Source: Gilliamella apicola
GTDB lineage: Bacteria; Pseudomonadota; Gammaproteobacteria; Enterobacterales; Orbaceae
Assembly (NCBI RefSeq): GCF_000599985.1
Contig: NZ_CP007445.1
Span: 62,001 to 126,000, forward strand
Length of the DNA: 64,000 bases
Direction: 5' to 3'
Part shown: in pieces, positions 19,083 to 29,200 of the stretch
How the letters are laid out: every line of letters begins with the position of its first letter
How positions within the stretch are numbered: the stretch's first letter is position 1
Made by a program: the position numbers and the translations under genes
The notes under the pieces: generated by a model
Told to the model about the DNA's origin: nothing
Seen by the model: the letters and a program-made list of their open reading frames with translations, nothing else
Database searches by the model: none

Positions 19083-19125
19083 CTTGTAAAAAAGTTTGAG
19101 GTTAACTATACGTTTTAGTATAAAA
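19083..19125 (-). repeat. 43-bp 3'-end element, copy 2
   Basis: On the minus strand, downstream of lysS, this is TTTTATACTAAAACGTAT, then five bases, then AACCTCAAACTTTTTTACAA. It lies beyond the lysS terminator hairpin and overlaps its last bases. Confidence 0.85.
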
Positions 19126-19154
19126 CCTCACTTATTTAATAATAAGTGAGGTTT
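19123..19154 (-). terminator. Terminator of lysS
   Basis: Perfect 14-bp stem, AAACCTCACTTATT with AATAAGTGAGGTTT, loop TAAT. On the minus strand it leads straight into the 43-bp element, whose U-run can complete termination. Confidence 0.85.
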
Positions 19155-19170
19155 ATTATGGTAAGAAATT

Positions 19171-20685
19171 TTATTTTATTGGACGCATGGTCGGGAATAA
19201 AATCACGTCACGAATGGTATGACTGTTAGTAAATAACATTACCGTGCGATCGATACCAATACCAAGTCCTGCTGTTGGTGGTAAGCCATGTTCAAGTGCA
19301 GTGATATAATCATCATCATAGAACATCGCTTCATCATCTCCAGCATCTTTTTGTGATACTTGATCAGCAAAACGTTGAGCTTGATCTTCAGCATCATTAA
19401 GTTCTGAGAATCCGTTACCAATTTCTCGTCCACCAATAAAGAATTCAAAACGGTCGGTAACAAATGGATTTTCATCGTTACGGCGAGCAAGTGGTGATAC
19501 TTCCGCTGGGTATTCAGTGATAAATGTTGGTTGAATTAAGTTAGTTTCTGCAACCTCTTCGAAAATTTCTGTAACAACACGACCGAGTCCCCAACCTTTC
19601 TCGACTTTAATACCAACAGCTTTTGCAATAGCACATGCTTTATCAAAATCATCTAAATCGTCATTATTGGTTTCTGGTCGATAATGACATATAGCTTCAC
19701 GCATGGTCATTTTGATGAAAGGTTTTCCAAAATCAAAAGTATGATCGCCATATTGCACAACAGGATTACCTGTTACCGCAATGGCTAAACGACGGAATAA
19801 CGATTCCGTTAAAACAATCAGATCTTTATAATCCGCATAAGCCATATACATTTCCATCATGGTGAATTCTGGATTATGTCTTGGTGATACCCCTTCATTA
19901 CGGAAGTTTCGGTTAATCTCAAACACACGTTCAAAACCACCAACCACCAAGCGTTTTAAATAAAGTTCAGGGGCAATACGCAAATACATATCAAGATCGA
20001 GCGCATTATGGTGTGTGATAAATGGTTTAGCTGACGCGCCACCAGGGATCACTTGCATCATTGGAGTTTCAACCTCCATAAAGTGATGCTCAAGCATAAA
20101 GTTACGAATTTCTGTTACCACTTTTGAACGAGCAATAAAGGTATTACGCGACTCTTGGTTAGTGATAAGATCTAGGTAACGTTGACGATAGCGCATTTCT
20201 TGATCAGCAAGGCCATGGAATTTGTCAGGTAATGGGCGTAGCGCTTTAGTTAACAGACGAATTTCTTCACAGTGGATTGACAGTTCACCAGTTTTTGTTT
20301 TAAACAAATAACCCTTAGCTCCAATAATATCCCCAAGATCCCACTTTTTAAATTGTTCATTATAAAAATTTTCAGGAAGATCATCACGAGTAACATAAAG
20401 TTGGATTTGCCCAGTAACATCTTGCAATGAAACAAAAGATGCTTTCCCCATAATTCGGCGCATCATCATCCGACCAGCAACAGTAACTGTAATTTTATTT
20501 TCAATTAATTCTTCGTTAGTTTTATCGACATACAATTTATGAAGATCGCTTGAAATTGCATCACGGCGAAAGTCATTAGGGAAAGCTATACCTTGTTCGC
20601 GAATATGTGCAAGCTTTTCACGACGTATTGTAAGCTCGTTATTTAACTCTTCAATATGATTTTGTTGCTCTTGCTGTGTTGACAT
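19171..20685 (-). CDS. lysS: Lysine--tRNA ligase
   Basis: Class II aminoacyl-tRNA synthetase for lysine, 504 residues (E. coli 505). The N-terminal OB-fold anticodon domain includes [21 protein letters not shown]. Motif 2 is [20 protein letters not shown] (near residue 264) and motif 3 is [15 protein letters not shown] near the C-terminus. It follows prfB after 31 bases in the standard prfB-lysS operon. Confidence 0.98.
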   Translation of the reverse strand: MSTQQEQQNHIEELNNELTIRREKLAHIREQGIAFPNDFRRDAISSDLHKLYVDKTNEELIENKITVTVAGRMMMRRIMGKASFVSLQDVTGQIQLYVTRDDLPENFYNEQFKKWDLGDIIGAKGYLFKTKTGELSIHCEEIRLLTKALRPLPDKFHGLADQEMRYRQRYLDLITNQESRNTFIARSKVVTEIRNFMLEHHFMEVETPMMQVIPGGASAKPFITHHNALDLDMYLRIAPELYLKRLVVGGFERVFEINRNFRNEGVSPRHNPEFTMMEMYMAYADYKDLIVLTESLFRRLAIAVTGNPVVQYGDHTFDFGKPFIKMTMREAICHYRPETNNDDLDDFDKACAIAKAVGIKVEKGWGLGRVVTEIFEEVAETNLIQPTFITEYPAEVSPLARRNDENPFVTDRFEFFIGGREIGNGFSELNDAEDQAQRFADQVSQKDAGDDEAMFYDDDYITALEHGLPPTAGLGIGIDRTVMLFTNSHTIRDVILFPTMRPIK

Positions 20686-20716
20686 AATTTTACCTTTTAT
20701 TTATCACCAAGCAGGG

Positions 20717-21815
20717 TTATAAACCTGCTTTTAAGCTCTCTTCAATAAATTGATCTAAATCACCGTCTAAAACGGCTTGAGTATTGCGTGTTTCTACACC
20801 GGTACGTAAATCTTTAATCCTTGAGTCATCAAGGACATAAGAACGAATTTGACTGCCCCAACCAATATCGGATTTATTGTCTTCCATCTGTTGTTTTTCG
20901 GCATTCTTTTTCTGCATTTCAAGCTCATACAATTTAGCTTTTAACTGTTTCATGGCTTGATCTTTATTACTGTGCTGAGAACGATTATTTTGACATTGCG
21001 TTACAATGCCAGTTGGAATATGGGTAATGCGTACCGCTGATTCAGTTCTATTAACATGCTGACCACCGGCACCGGATGCACGATAAACATCAATACGAAG
21101 ATCGGCAGGGTTAATATCGATATCAATATTATCATCAATTTCAGGGTAGACAAAGACAGATGCAAATGATGTATGACGACGGTTACCTGAATCAAATGGA
21201 CTTTTACGTACTAAGCGGTGAACTCCTGTTTCGGTGCGCAACCAGCCATAAGCATAGTCGCCAGATACTTTAATTGTTGCTGATTTTATACCAGCAACAT
21301 CACCATCTGATACTTCCATAACTTCAGTGGTAAAACCTTTTGATTCGCCCCAACGCAAATACATTCTGAGTAGCATTTCTGCCCAATCTTGTGCTTCAGT
21401 ACCGCCTGAACCTGATTGAATATCTAAATAACAGTCAGCACTGTCGTAATCGCCAGAAAACATACGGCGGAACTCAAGGCCTGCTAGTTTTTTTTCTAAT
21501 TGTTCAAGTTCTAGATTGGTTTCATTAAAGGTATCTTGATCTTCGGCTTCAATAGCAAGCTCAAGTAAACCTTCGACATCGTCAAGACCTTGCTCTAATG
21601 AATTAATGGTATTGATGATATCTTCAAGTGCTACTCGTTCTTTACCTAAAGCTTGTGCTTTTTCAGGATCTGCCCAGACTTCAGATTGCTCTAATTCAGC
21701 GTTGACTTCTTCTAGTCGTTCTTTTTTTAGATCATAGTCAAAGATACCCCCGAATCACATTAGTGCGTTCGGTAAGTTCTGCTATTTTTGACTTAACAGG
21801 ATTAATTTCAAACAT
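20717..21815 (-). CDS. prfB: Peptide chain release factor 2 (programmed +1 frameshift)
   Basis: Ends translation at UGA and UAA. Two frames must be joined. The first runs from ATG 21815 as [20 protein letters not shown] and IRGYL, then stops at an in-frame TGA that is codon 26. The second continues [20 protein letters not shown] to the stop at 20717. The site CGG GGG TAT CTT TGA C has the internal ribosome-binding G-run and the slippery CTT used for autoregulated +1 shifting. The joined protein is 365 residues, exactly the E. coli length. KSPFDSG holds the SPF anticodon-like tripeptide and [11 protein letters not shown] the GGQ hydrolysis motif. Confidence 0.97.
21738..21752 (-). promoter_or_regulatory. 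prfB programmed +1 frameshift site
   Basis: Minus strand CGG GGG TAT CTT TGA. The G-run acts as an internal Shine-Dalgarno three bases before CTT, and low RF2 lets the ribosome slip to TTT-GAC. The E. coli site differs only in AGG for CGG. Confidence 0.95.
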
Positions 21816-22053
21816 GTTTTAAGTTGGATGCTCAGTTTATGATTTTTAAATAAGCATTTATTGTAGCGGATTTAAGTATAATTTAGCAATTACCAATTTA
21901 GGCTTGATGCATTGTGATTCAATAATTTTATGCTACAAAGTCAGGGATAAAGTAACATTATCAAAAAGAGGTGAATATTGATAAAAAAATAGTTCAAATT
22001 TTATAAAGTAATTTAAATGTAATATCGTTGCATTAATGAAGAATAATGACTCT

Positions 22054-22089
22054 AAAAACTCATAATGACCCACAAGGAGCCATTATGAG
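22054..22089 (-). terminator. Terminator of sodA
   Basis: On the minus strand CTCATAATG pairs with CATTATGAG around a 13-base loop, followed by TTTTTAG. Confidence 0.8.
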
Positions 22090-22113
22090 GTATTTTGGAC
22101 AAAGTTAAATAAA

Positions 22114-22740
22114 TTATTTTTTAGCTTCTGCGTATAATTCAGCGACTTTATCCCAGTTAATGACATTCCAAAATGCACCAATATAATCGGCACGACGGTT
22201 TTGATATTTCAAATAGTAAGCATGTTCCCAAACGTCAAGAGCCAGAATTGGGGTGCCAGATACACCAGCAAATTTTTCACCCATAATTGGAGAATCTTGG
22301 TTAGCGGTAGAAACAACTTCAAGTTTACCATTTTTAAGTACTAACCAAGCCCAACCCGAACCAAAACGGGTTGCTGCAGCCGCAGAAAATTTCTCTTTAA
22401 ATGCATCAATCGAACCAAAATCCTTTTCAATAGCAGTTTTCAGCTCACCTTTAAGTTCAGTTCCGATTTTTAACAATTCCCAGAAAAAGGAGTGATTAAC
22501 ATGACCACCAACATTATTTTTAACGCCAGTAACTTTGTCTGATGGGACTTTATCAAGATTTTTTAATAATGTTTCAGGACAAAAATCTTTAACTTCAGTA
22601 GGTAATGACTCTAATAATGCGTTAGAATTATTTACATAAGTTTGATGATGCTTATCATGATGAAGATGCATGGTTTCAGTATCAATATAAGGCTCTAAAG
22701 CATCATAAGCATAAGGTAGAGGGGGTAATGTATAAGCCAT
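22114..22740 (-). CDS. sodA: Superoxide dismutase, Mn type
   Basis: Detoxifies superoxide in the cytoplasm; 208 residues (E. coli SodA 206). Metal ligands are visible: His27 in [13 protein letters not shown], the His in [16 protein letters not shown], and Asp and His in [20 protein letters not shown]. The N-terminus [19 protein letters not shown] is of the MnSOD type rather than FeSOD. A ribosome site AAAGGAG is close to the ATG. Confidence 0.96.
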   Translation of the reverse strand: MAYTLPPLPYAYDALEPYIDTETMHLHHDKHHQTYVNNSNALLESLPTEVKDFCPETLLKNLDKVPSDKVTGVKNNVGGHVNHSFFWELLKIGTELKGELKTAIEKDFGSIDAFKEKFSAAAATRFGSGWAWLVLKNGKLEVVSTANQDSPIMGEKFAGVSGTPILALDVWEHAYYLKYQNRRADYIGAFWNVINWDKVAELYAEAKK

Positions 22741-22821
22741 GTAATTGCTCCTTTCATTTATTGAGTTTTTTTACTTCTTTATATTAAAAGTATACGAACT
22801 ATTACTAGCGTCCACAAACTA

Positions 22822-22852
22822 TTATTTAGATAGTTAATTACTATCTAAATAA
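22822..22852. repeat. Perfect 13-bp inverted repeat upstream of sodA
   Basis: TTATTTAGATAGT (22822-22834) and ACTATCTAAATAA (22840-22852) with a five-base spacer. It lies 82 bases upstream of the sodA ATG and 25 bases past the stop of the preceding gene. No T-run follows on the minus strand, so an operator for sodA is at least as likely as a terminator. It does not match Fur, FNR or ArcA consensus. Confidence 0.6.
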
Positions 22853-22877
22853 GGTAATTGCTGTATGATTTTTACGT

Positions 22878-23702
22878 TTAGTTTTGCTGAGTTAAATAAG
22901 GTGTATACATCATAATTGCATGATTTTCACTAATAAGGTTTTCCTCTATATGATTATCAAGTAAATGTATTTTACGTTGCCATATCTTATTGTGTCTCGT
23001 GTACCCACCCCACCATTGTTGCTCAATGACGTGATCAGTTTCGAATATTTCATAGTGATAAGATAGCGGTGTATTGGCAAGCAGTTCACCATGTAAATAT
23101 TTATCATCTAACCAAAGATTAAGTCGGTATGTTGTATTTGTTTTATTGAGTAATTGTAAATCTACATAGTTATAAGATAATGTTGCACCACAAGCAAATG
23201 GAATAGTACGATTAACATCAGGAAAAACATCAAAACTATGTCGCCATCGTTCAATAATCGTTAAATCAGAGTGTAATGCAATCCAGTAAATTAAATTGCC
23301 AAGTTGACATAAACCACCACCAATATCTTTACCGATTTGTCCATTATGCAGTGAGAGACCTTCTAAAAAGCCACGTTCTTTAGACGGTCGCCCCACTTTT
23401 TGCCAAATTGAAAATCGTTGATTAGGCTTAATTATTGAACCGTTTATCTGTTCAATTGCTAAGCGAAGATTAGTGATTTTGTTATATTGCAAATACATAT
23501 CAACATCTTTTAGTTGTCTTAACAATACAGATTGATGTTTTTTATGAGAATAGCAGCAAGTATTATTATTTTTATCTATTACGCAATAGGCGTGACGGTT
23601 GCGCCACCAATCTAATTTACGCTTAACAATAAAGTACTCTTTACCTAACCTTAATCTTAACTGACTGCGTTTTTTAGGTTTTTCTACAATAGTGTTTTGC
23701 AT
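22878..23702 (-). CDS. VanW-family protein
   Basis: 274 residues. The VanW domain occupies roughly residues 75-215, with RFSIWQKVGRPSKERGFLEG and IGKDIGGGLCQLGNLIYWIA, where the GGGLCQ motif is the family hallmark. There is no signal peptide; the N-terminus is basic. VanW occurs in some vancomycin-resistance clusters, but its biochemical role is unknown and no other resistance gene is here, so no resistance is implied. It lies 11 bases after a glutamine amidotransferase gene and is probably cotranscribed with it. Confidence 0.85.
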   Translation of the reverse strand: MQNTIVEKPKKRSQLRLRLGKEYFIVKRKLDWWRNRHAYCVIDKNNNTCCYSHKKHQSVLLRQLKDVDMYLQYNKITNLRLAIEQINGSIIKPNQRFSIWQKVGRPSKERGFLEGLSLHNGQIGKDIGGGLCQLGNLIYWIALHSDLTIIERWRHSFDVFPDVNRTIPFACGATLSYNYVDLQLLNKTNTTYRLNLWLDDKYLHGELLANTPLSYHYEIFETDHVIEQQWWGGYTRHNKIWQRKIHLLDNHIEENLISENHAIMMYTPYLTQQN

Positions 23703-23713
23703 ACAACGCCATC

Positions 23714-24454
23714 CTAACTACTGAATTGATTATTTTTTAGTGATAAATAATTAATACTTAACTTATCAAGAAAAACAAAAAGCTTTAAATTCATTTGGCT
23801 ATAATCATGTTTTCGTAACATATCGGGCGTATCAACAAAACGATAATTTGCAGCTTGATTCAGATCGTTTAACGAATGAGAAATGAGTTTTTCAACGACT
23901 TCATGTGTTAATTCTAAATGACATTGAAATCCATAAACAAATTTATCATAAGCAATAATTTGCCGCGGACAACCTTCACTATACGCAATTATTTGAGCAT
24001 CTTTTGTTAATCCCGGCATATCATTGTGCCAATGACCTACCGCTAATTTATCACCAAAATGCGTAAATAAAGAGTGATGCTTTCCAACTTCAGTTAATGT
24101 AATTGGAAATTTGCCAATTTCTTTTTCTGGGCTATGTTCATGAGTCGCACCTAATGCTTCACCAATCAATTGTGAACCTAAACAAACACCAATAACGACT
24201 TTATCTGCTTTAATAGCAGACAAAATGACTGCTTGTTCAGCTAATGAATCAAAATGTGCACACTCTTGCTTTGTTGTTGCTGGTGATTGTGGTCCGCCCA
24301 TGATGATTAAAAAGTCAATGTGATTGATATTATCAGGTAGTGCTTCACCAAGATAAACCCGCGAATAACTAATAGTATGTTGATGTATTTTCGCCCATTG
24401 CTCATAAGCACCTGGTGCTTCAAATTCTTCGTGAATAATAAAATGTATATGCAT
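23714..24454 (-). CDS. Class I glutamine amidotransferase-like protein
   Basis: 246 residues, GMP-synthase-type glutaminase fold. MGGPQSP forms the oxyanion region, VIGVCLGSQLIGEALGA contains the nucleophile Cys, and GFQCHLELT contains the catalytic His and Glu. There is no attached synthetase domain, as in stand-alone gamma-glutamyl hydrolase or YfeJ-like proteins. The substrate is not evident. It is first gene of a pair with the VanW-like gene. Confidence 0.85.
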   Translation of the reverse strand: MHIHFIIHEEFEAPGAYEQWAKIHQHTISYSRVYLGEALPDNINHIDFLIIMGGPQSPATTKQECAHFDSLAEQAVILSAIKADKVVIGVCLGSQLIGEALGATHEHSPEKEIGKFPITLTEVGKHHSLFTHFGDKLAVGHWHNDMPGLTKDAQIIAYSEGCPRQIIAYDKFVYGFQCHLELTHEVVEKLISHSLNDLNQAANYRFVDTPDMLRKHDYSQMNLKLFVFLDKLSINYLSLKNNQFSS

Positions 24455-24940
24455 GGGTTCCTAATTCCTAATGTATTAAAATTATTAGATTAATAAATAA
24501 TAAGTTCAGTATTAATTATTTAAAAAACACTCTACAGTATATTAAGCAATAACAGTTATAAAAACAAAATATTTGTATTTCAATAATTATCATTTGCAAT
24601 GATAAATTCAATCAATACCATTATAGTCATTTAAATAAATGCTAATTTCTAGCCTTAAAATTAAATGAATAAGTGTTACAGTTAATTGACATTTTGTATC
24701 CATTATTTAGCTTGCTAACAGAGTAATTTTAATCATGCTAATAATGGTTATTTAACTATAACCTGATAAAAAATATACACAATCAAGTTAAAAAAAATAT
24801 AATAACAGATTGAAAATCATACAAATAAATTATATCCTTTATACAAAATGTAATGTACATATATTAAAGTTAATAATGGGAATATTTCATTTTAAAAAAT
24901 AATAAATAAAATTTAGCTTGTTAGGATATGTAAGGAAGTA
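24455..24940. other. Divergent intergenic region at the left edge of the effector island
   Basis: Very AT-rich and without a coding frame. It holds one palindrome, TTATCATT (24587-24594) and AATGATAA (24598-24605) with a three-base centre, which could be an operator for the leftward or rightward genes. I see no transposon ends or attachment repeats. Confidence 0.5.
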
Positions 24941-25288
24941 ATGGAAACATCTTTTTTAAAAACAGCATCAGCCAGTGTTAACGCACTTTCTAAAACGGTT
25001 TTAAAAAATCGTGATTCGCTTGAAATTGATATTATAACCAATAGATTAATTTCTATTTTTCCAGTTGCAATAGACGAACAATTAAATCAATCTTGCGATT
25101 ATTCAATTATTTCCACTTTCAGCTACAAAAAATTATCGGTCAACCCAATGTTAGATCTAAATGATTGATTTATTAAAATCAACGAAAATGTCATTGAGTT
25201 GAGAATCATCGATAATGTCTACTTAAAATGTAACGCGATGAAAAAACGAGCGTTAACAAAAAAGAACTATTTTATTAAAAATGAGTGA
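24941..25288 (+). pseudogene. Broken ORF with in-frame TGA, possible vgrG remnant
   Basis: A frame of 115 codons starts at ATG 24941 (ribosome site AAGGAAG) and is interrupted by TGA at 25166-25168. The same frame stays open beyond it to 25288. The N-terminal pattern LISIFPVAIDEQLNQSCDYS, then FIKINENVIELRII after the stop, resembles the start of a VgrG spike protein (hydrophobic strand, LNQ..Y.I). A vgrG directly before a DUF4123 chaperone and effector is the normal order. The likeness is faint and I offer it as a guess; it could be another truncated T6SS-linked gene. Confidence 0.4.
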
Positions 25289-25324
25289 GATTAATGATAA
25301 ACGCTGTACGAAAAAAGGTTAAAA

Positions 25325-26245
25325 ATGTTCAATGAACTAAATCGGTACGATAATTTTAGACGATATCGTTATCTTTTAATTGATAATAGGGTTGTACTTC
25401 ATTGGGCAAATCCGTTATCACTTGAAAAACTAACTCAACAATTTGGCGAAAATAAAGCTTTTGGTGAAAAAAAACTAACAACAGTATTACGTACTGATCT
25501 AGATTACGATCCAAGTGTTTGCCCGACATTGATTCAATTAGCAGAGCCAAGTATATTGACCGATGATGTCATTATTGATGACATTAGCCGACAAGCCACA
25601 TTAGAGCGTTTTTGGTCACAACGTTATATCTGTGCTTATCTGGTTAGTGACCAAAAACCGTCAGCGTTGGCAAAACAATTAATTAATATCGGTAATTCAA
25701 TTGGTCGAACTTTAAAAGGATCGTATTACCCATTTTTTGAGCCTTTTCGGATGCAATTTTTAGATGAAGTAGGTTCAAATCAAAGTAAAGCGTGGTTAAA
25801 AGCGCAATTTTCTCAAATTTACAACTATTATTATCCTTCAATTCATAATGGTAAATTTATTCAATTTACTGCTAATAAAGAACCTATGCCAGAAAAAAGT
25901 TGGGATGTTGATGACAATCTGCCTATTAAAAATATTCGAATAATTCGTACTTTGGTTAATGCTTGGGCAAATAACCGATTACAATTTGAAGAGCAACAAT
26001 CTTTACCATTATCAAAAGATGTTATCACTGAGGCGACACAATTGGTTGAGCAAGCCAAGCAATTAGGTTTAGTTGATGCTGGTGATATCTTATTTTGGGG
26101 AATTTGTGGCTTAAGGTACCATCAAGCCTTTACCCAAAATCCAAAAGTTTTAATGCTAACTGAGCTTGCTAAAAAAACACCTGGAACACTATCAACACAA
26201 GTTAATAATGCCAATATTATTATTGAAAGTACAAACATTAAGTAA
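25325..26245 (+). CDS. DUF4123 T6SS effector chaperone
   Basis: 306-residue protein of the DUF4123 (Tap/TEC) type, which binds an effector and loads it on VgrG. Supporting features are the N-terminal YRYLLIDNRVVLHWANPLS region, the central FWSQRYICAYLVS, and FEPFRMQFLDEVGSNQSKAW typical of the lobe that ends the DUF4123 domain. The C-terminal 100 residues are helical. There is no signal peptide. It is located 41 bases before the large effector gene, the diagnostic position for its chaperone. Confidence 0.82.
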   Translation: MFNELNRYDNFRRYRYLLIDNRVVLHWANPLSLEKLTQQFGENKAFGEKKLTTVLRTDLDYDPSVCPTLIQLAEPSILTDDVIIDDISRQATLERFWSQRYICAYLVSDQKPSALAKQLINIGNSIGRTLKGSYYPFFEPFRMQFLDEVGSNQSKAWLKAQFSQIYNYYYPSIHNGKFIQFTANKEPMPEKSWDVDDNLPIKNIRIIRTLVNAWANNRLQFEEQQSLPLSKDVITEATQLVEQAKQLGLVDAGDILFWGICGLRYHQAFTQNPKVLMLTELAKKTPGTLSTQVNNANIIIESTNIK

Positions 26246-26286
26246 ATTAGATAAATAAAACAATAAAATAATAAGGAATAGCCAAC

Positions 26287-29200
26287 ATGCAAAAAGAAAT
26301 AAATACCGCCAATCAAAATAAGAAACAAGCGGCTGGTAAATGTCCTGTATGTGAGCGGAAAGGGATTCCGGTGTTTTTACTGCGTCAGGCGGTAATTAAA
26401 TTAGCTCCGTTTGAAGGCGCAAAAAGTGATTTTGATTATCAATCGTTAGCTAATTATGCACAAAAAATAAACTTTAAAAATCGCATGCCTGACGAACAGT
26501 TAAAAGATTATGGTTATATTTTGCGTACCCTGCGCAATGGTTATGTTTATGTGATGCAACAAAAAGGGGATGATATTAATACACGAATACTTGAAGCTTA
26601 TGAGTGTATTGATGGTGCATTACGTTTAAAAGATGCTTATAGTTTAAGTGGTACAGAACCAAGACCATTATCAAAAGCGTGTTACAATGCCTGTCACTCC
26701 ATTCCAGCCTCATTTATTAATTTGGATGATCGAATCTATACCAATGCATGGGTAGCGTATGTATCACAACCATGGTCTAGCGAAACAATTAATCAATATA
26801 TTAAAGAACAAGACAAACTGGCACTGTCTCGTTTTACCCATATTGATATAACCAAATTGAAAGACGATCCCGACCAAGCAACTAACAATCGAGCAGTACC
26901 TTTTGCGGATATTTTTGGCAAAGCGGATGATACCGAAAGTGTCAGTAACGTACTTGAATTTAGAATAAAAAAAGCCCCACTGCCAAACTTCAGATCGGCA
27001 CATCCATTTGTCAGTCTATATAATCAAAAACGTTTTTTTGCCTACCATGTCAATCGATTATCAGATTCCTCATGTGGTGTCGTTGTGGAAGACACCTTTG
27101 GTATTGCTGAAGAGCTAAACTCTCAGCGACTTTCGCATTTACATATATTCAATGAAAAACCACTGACCGATGACGAATTAAAACTTGCTGAAGAAGTTAT
27201 TGATAATTTGGATGACATCGATAAAGAAACCAAAATTTATGAACAACGCGCCAAAAATATGCTCAAAACAATCAATCCATATTTGCAACAACGCTTTAAA
27301 TATTATGAAGCTGGAATGTTAAAAAAACGGATGATATTTGAATTGATGACTCAGTACCGTCAGTCAATTGTAACGTTTTATGATCGTGAAATTGCTAAAG
27401 TAGAGGAAGAGATTAAAAAAGTTGTAAATTCTGGTGATGATAATTTTAGTTATTACGGTATCCCTCCATCAATAAAAATGCAAGCTAAAATAGGTAAACT
27501 ATCGTCAGACAAAAAGCAAGCATTAGACGATTTTGATGATTGTGTTAATCAAGATACAATTCAGAATTTTACTAGCGAATTAGAGTCAGCTTATAACCAA
27601 GTCGTTAATTATTGTCGAGAATGGTCACAAGATTATTATACTTATGTCCGCTGGTTGTTTGGTAAGCAAGAGTTTATATCGGACTATGGTCAATCAAAAC
27701 CAAGCAGTTTTAACCTAGTCCATTTTTGGCAACGTGAATTTGATTTTTCGGTTGAAACAGCCTTGATGGCGCATGTAACAGAAGTTACGCAAATACTATT
27801 AGATTCAACTCATTCAGAAATAAAATTTGCCAATGATAGTGCTTTGTGGGATGAACTGCTTAGCAATCCAGAAAGTATCTATTACATTATTGACTATAAT
27901 AATCCTAAAGGTATTGATCGTGATGAAGAAGTGTATGTTGAACTGACGGATAACCGACTGCTCAAACCTAACGATATAATATCAAATGTTTTGAGTTTTG
28001 CACCTGTTGTAAATAAAGTAATTGAAGAAGTAAACAAAGACGCACTAAAAAGAAAACAATATATATTAGAACAAAATAAAGCACAGTTAGAAGCTGAAAT
28101 TAAAATCAATCAGCAAAACATAGAACAACTGGAAAGCAAAAAAAAGAGTATTCCAGTCCATAATCAAACTGAAATTCAAGAATTGATAAAGGCAAAAAGA
28201 AAGTACAACGCTGAAATTCAAACATTAAATAAAGAGCTTGAAAAGGTTAATCAACAAATGTCAGAAATGGCTCAACCAAATGTGTCAAACTTAGGGCAGA
28301 GCGCTAATAAAAATGATTTATTAAATCGTACAGCCCTTAAAAAGCAAGCTGTACTAATTAAAGATAAATTACATATACCTATAAAATCACAGTGGATGCG
28401 GCTTAACGCTTTTGATCAACTAACCAGAATCGGAGCCATGCCCGTTGAAATTAATATACAGATAAAACCTGAGAATATCGCTAAAATCCAAAATTTATTT
28501 ACTCAAATGCAGCGAGGTTTTTTTAATCGAGGTCTTTATCATCCGCATGAGCAGGAATTTTTGCAAAATTTTGACATTGATGAAGAGGTAACCAAAACAG
28601 GTACAACTAAAACCAGAAAAGCTAAATTTACGCTCTGTTTTCCAGACAAAGTAACAAGAAGTTTATTTGTCGAGTTTATTAAGAAAACCAATGGGATATT
28701 AAACCCCTACGAATTAAAAAAATTTATTGAAAATGCGTATAAAGACTATTTTAAGCTAATTTATAAACAAAAAAATCTTCAAGCACAGCTTGAGAATGCA
28801 ACCAAAAATAAAACGTCAATCAATGAAAAAATAAATCAAGGTAGTAGCAAAAATACTAGCAATAAAACCACAAAAATAAACCAAAAAATAGAAAAGATAG
28901 GAGATCTTTCAAACAAAAATAAAATTGGTTTAGAAACTGTCATTAATAAAATTGAGTTAGAAGGCGTTAATAACGAAATCAAAATTGGAAAAATAACTTT
29001 TGCCATTAATCTGGCTGTGGATGCAATATCATGTGTTGTCACTTTGATGAATATAAAAGACACTCTCAAAGAGTGGGGAGTTGCTAAAGAGGGCAGTGGC
29101 GAACAAAAAGTAAAAGTACAACTAATAAAAGATGTGGTATCACTAGCTTTAATGAGTATTGATTTAACCAGTCAATATCAAAATATTAAACTCAATAAGC

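Noticed and set aside
20717..21463. prfB read as a truncated gene or pseudogene
   Set aside because: The missing N-terminus is encoded upstream and joined by the classic +1 frameshift signal, giving the normal 365 residues.
22878..23702. VanW-like gene as evidence of glycopeptide resistance
   Set aside because: No vanA, vanH, vanX or related genes are present, and VanW domains occur widely without resistance.
24587..24605. Palindrome considered as a Fur box
   Set aside because: The arms TTATCATT/AATGATAA are in the wrong order and only about 10 of 15 positions match the Fur core, so I list it only as an unnamed palindrome.
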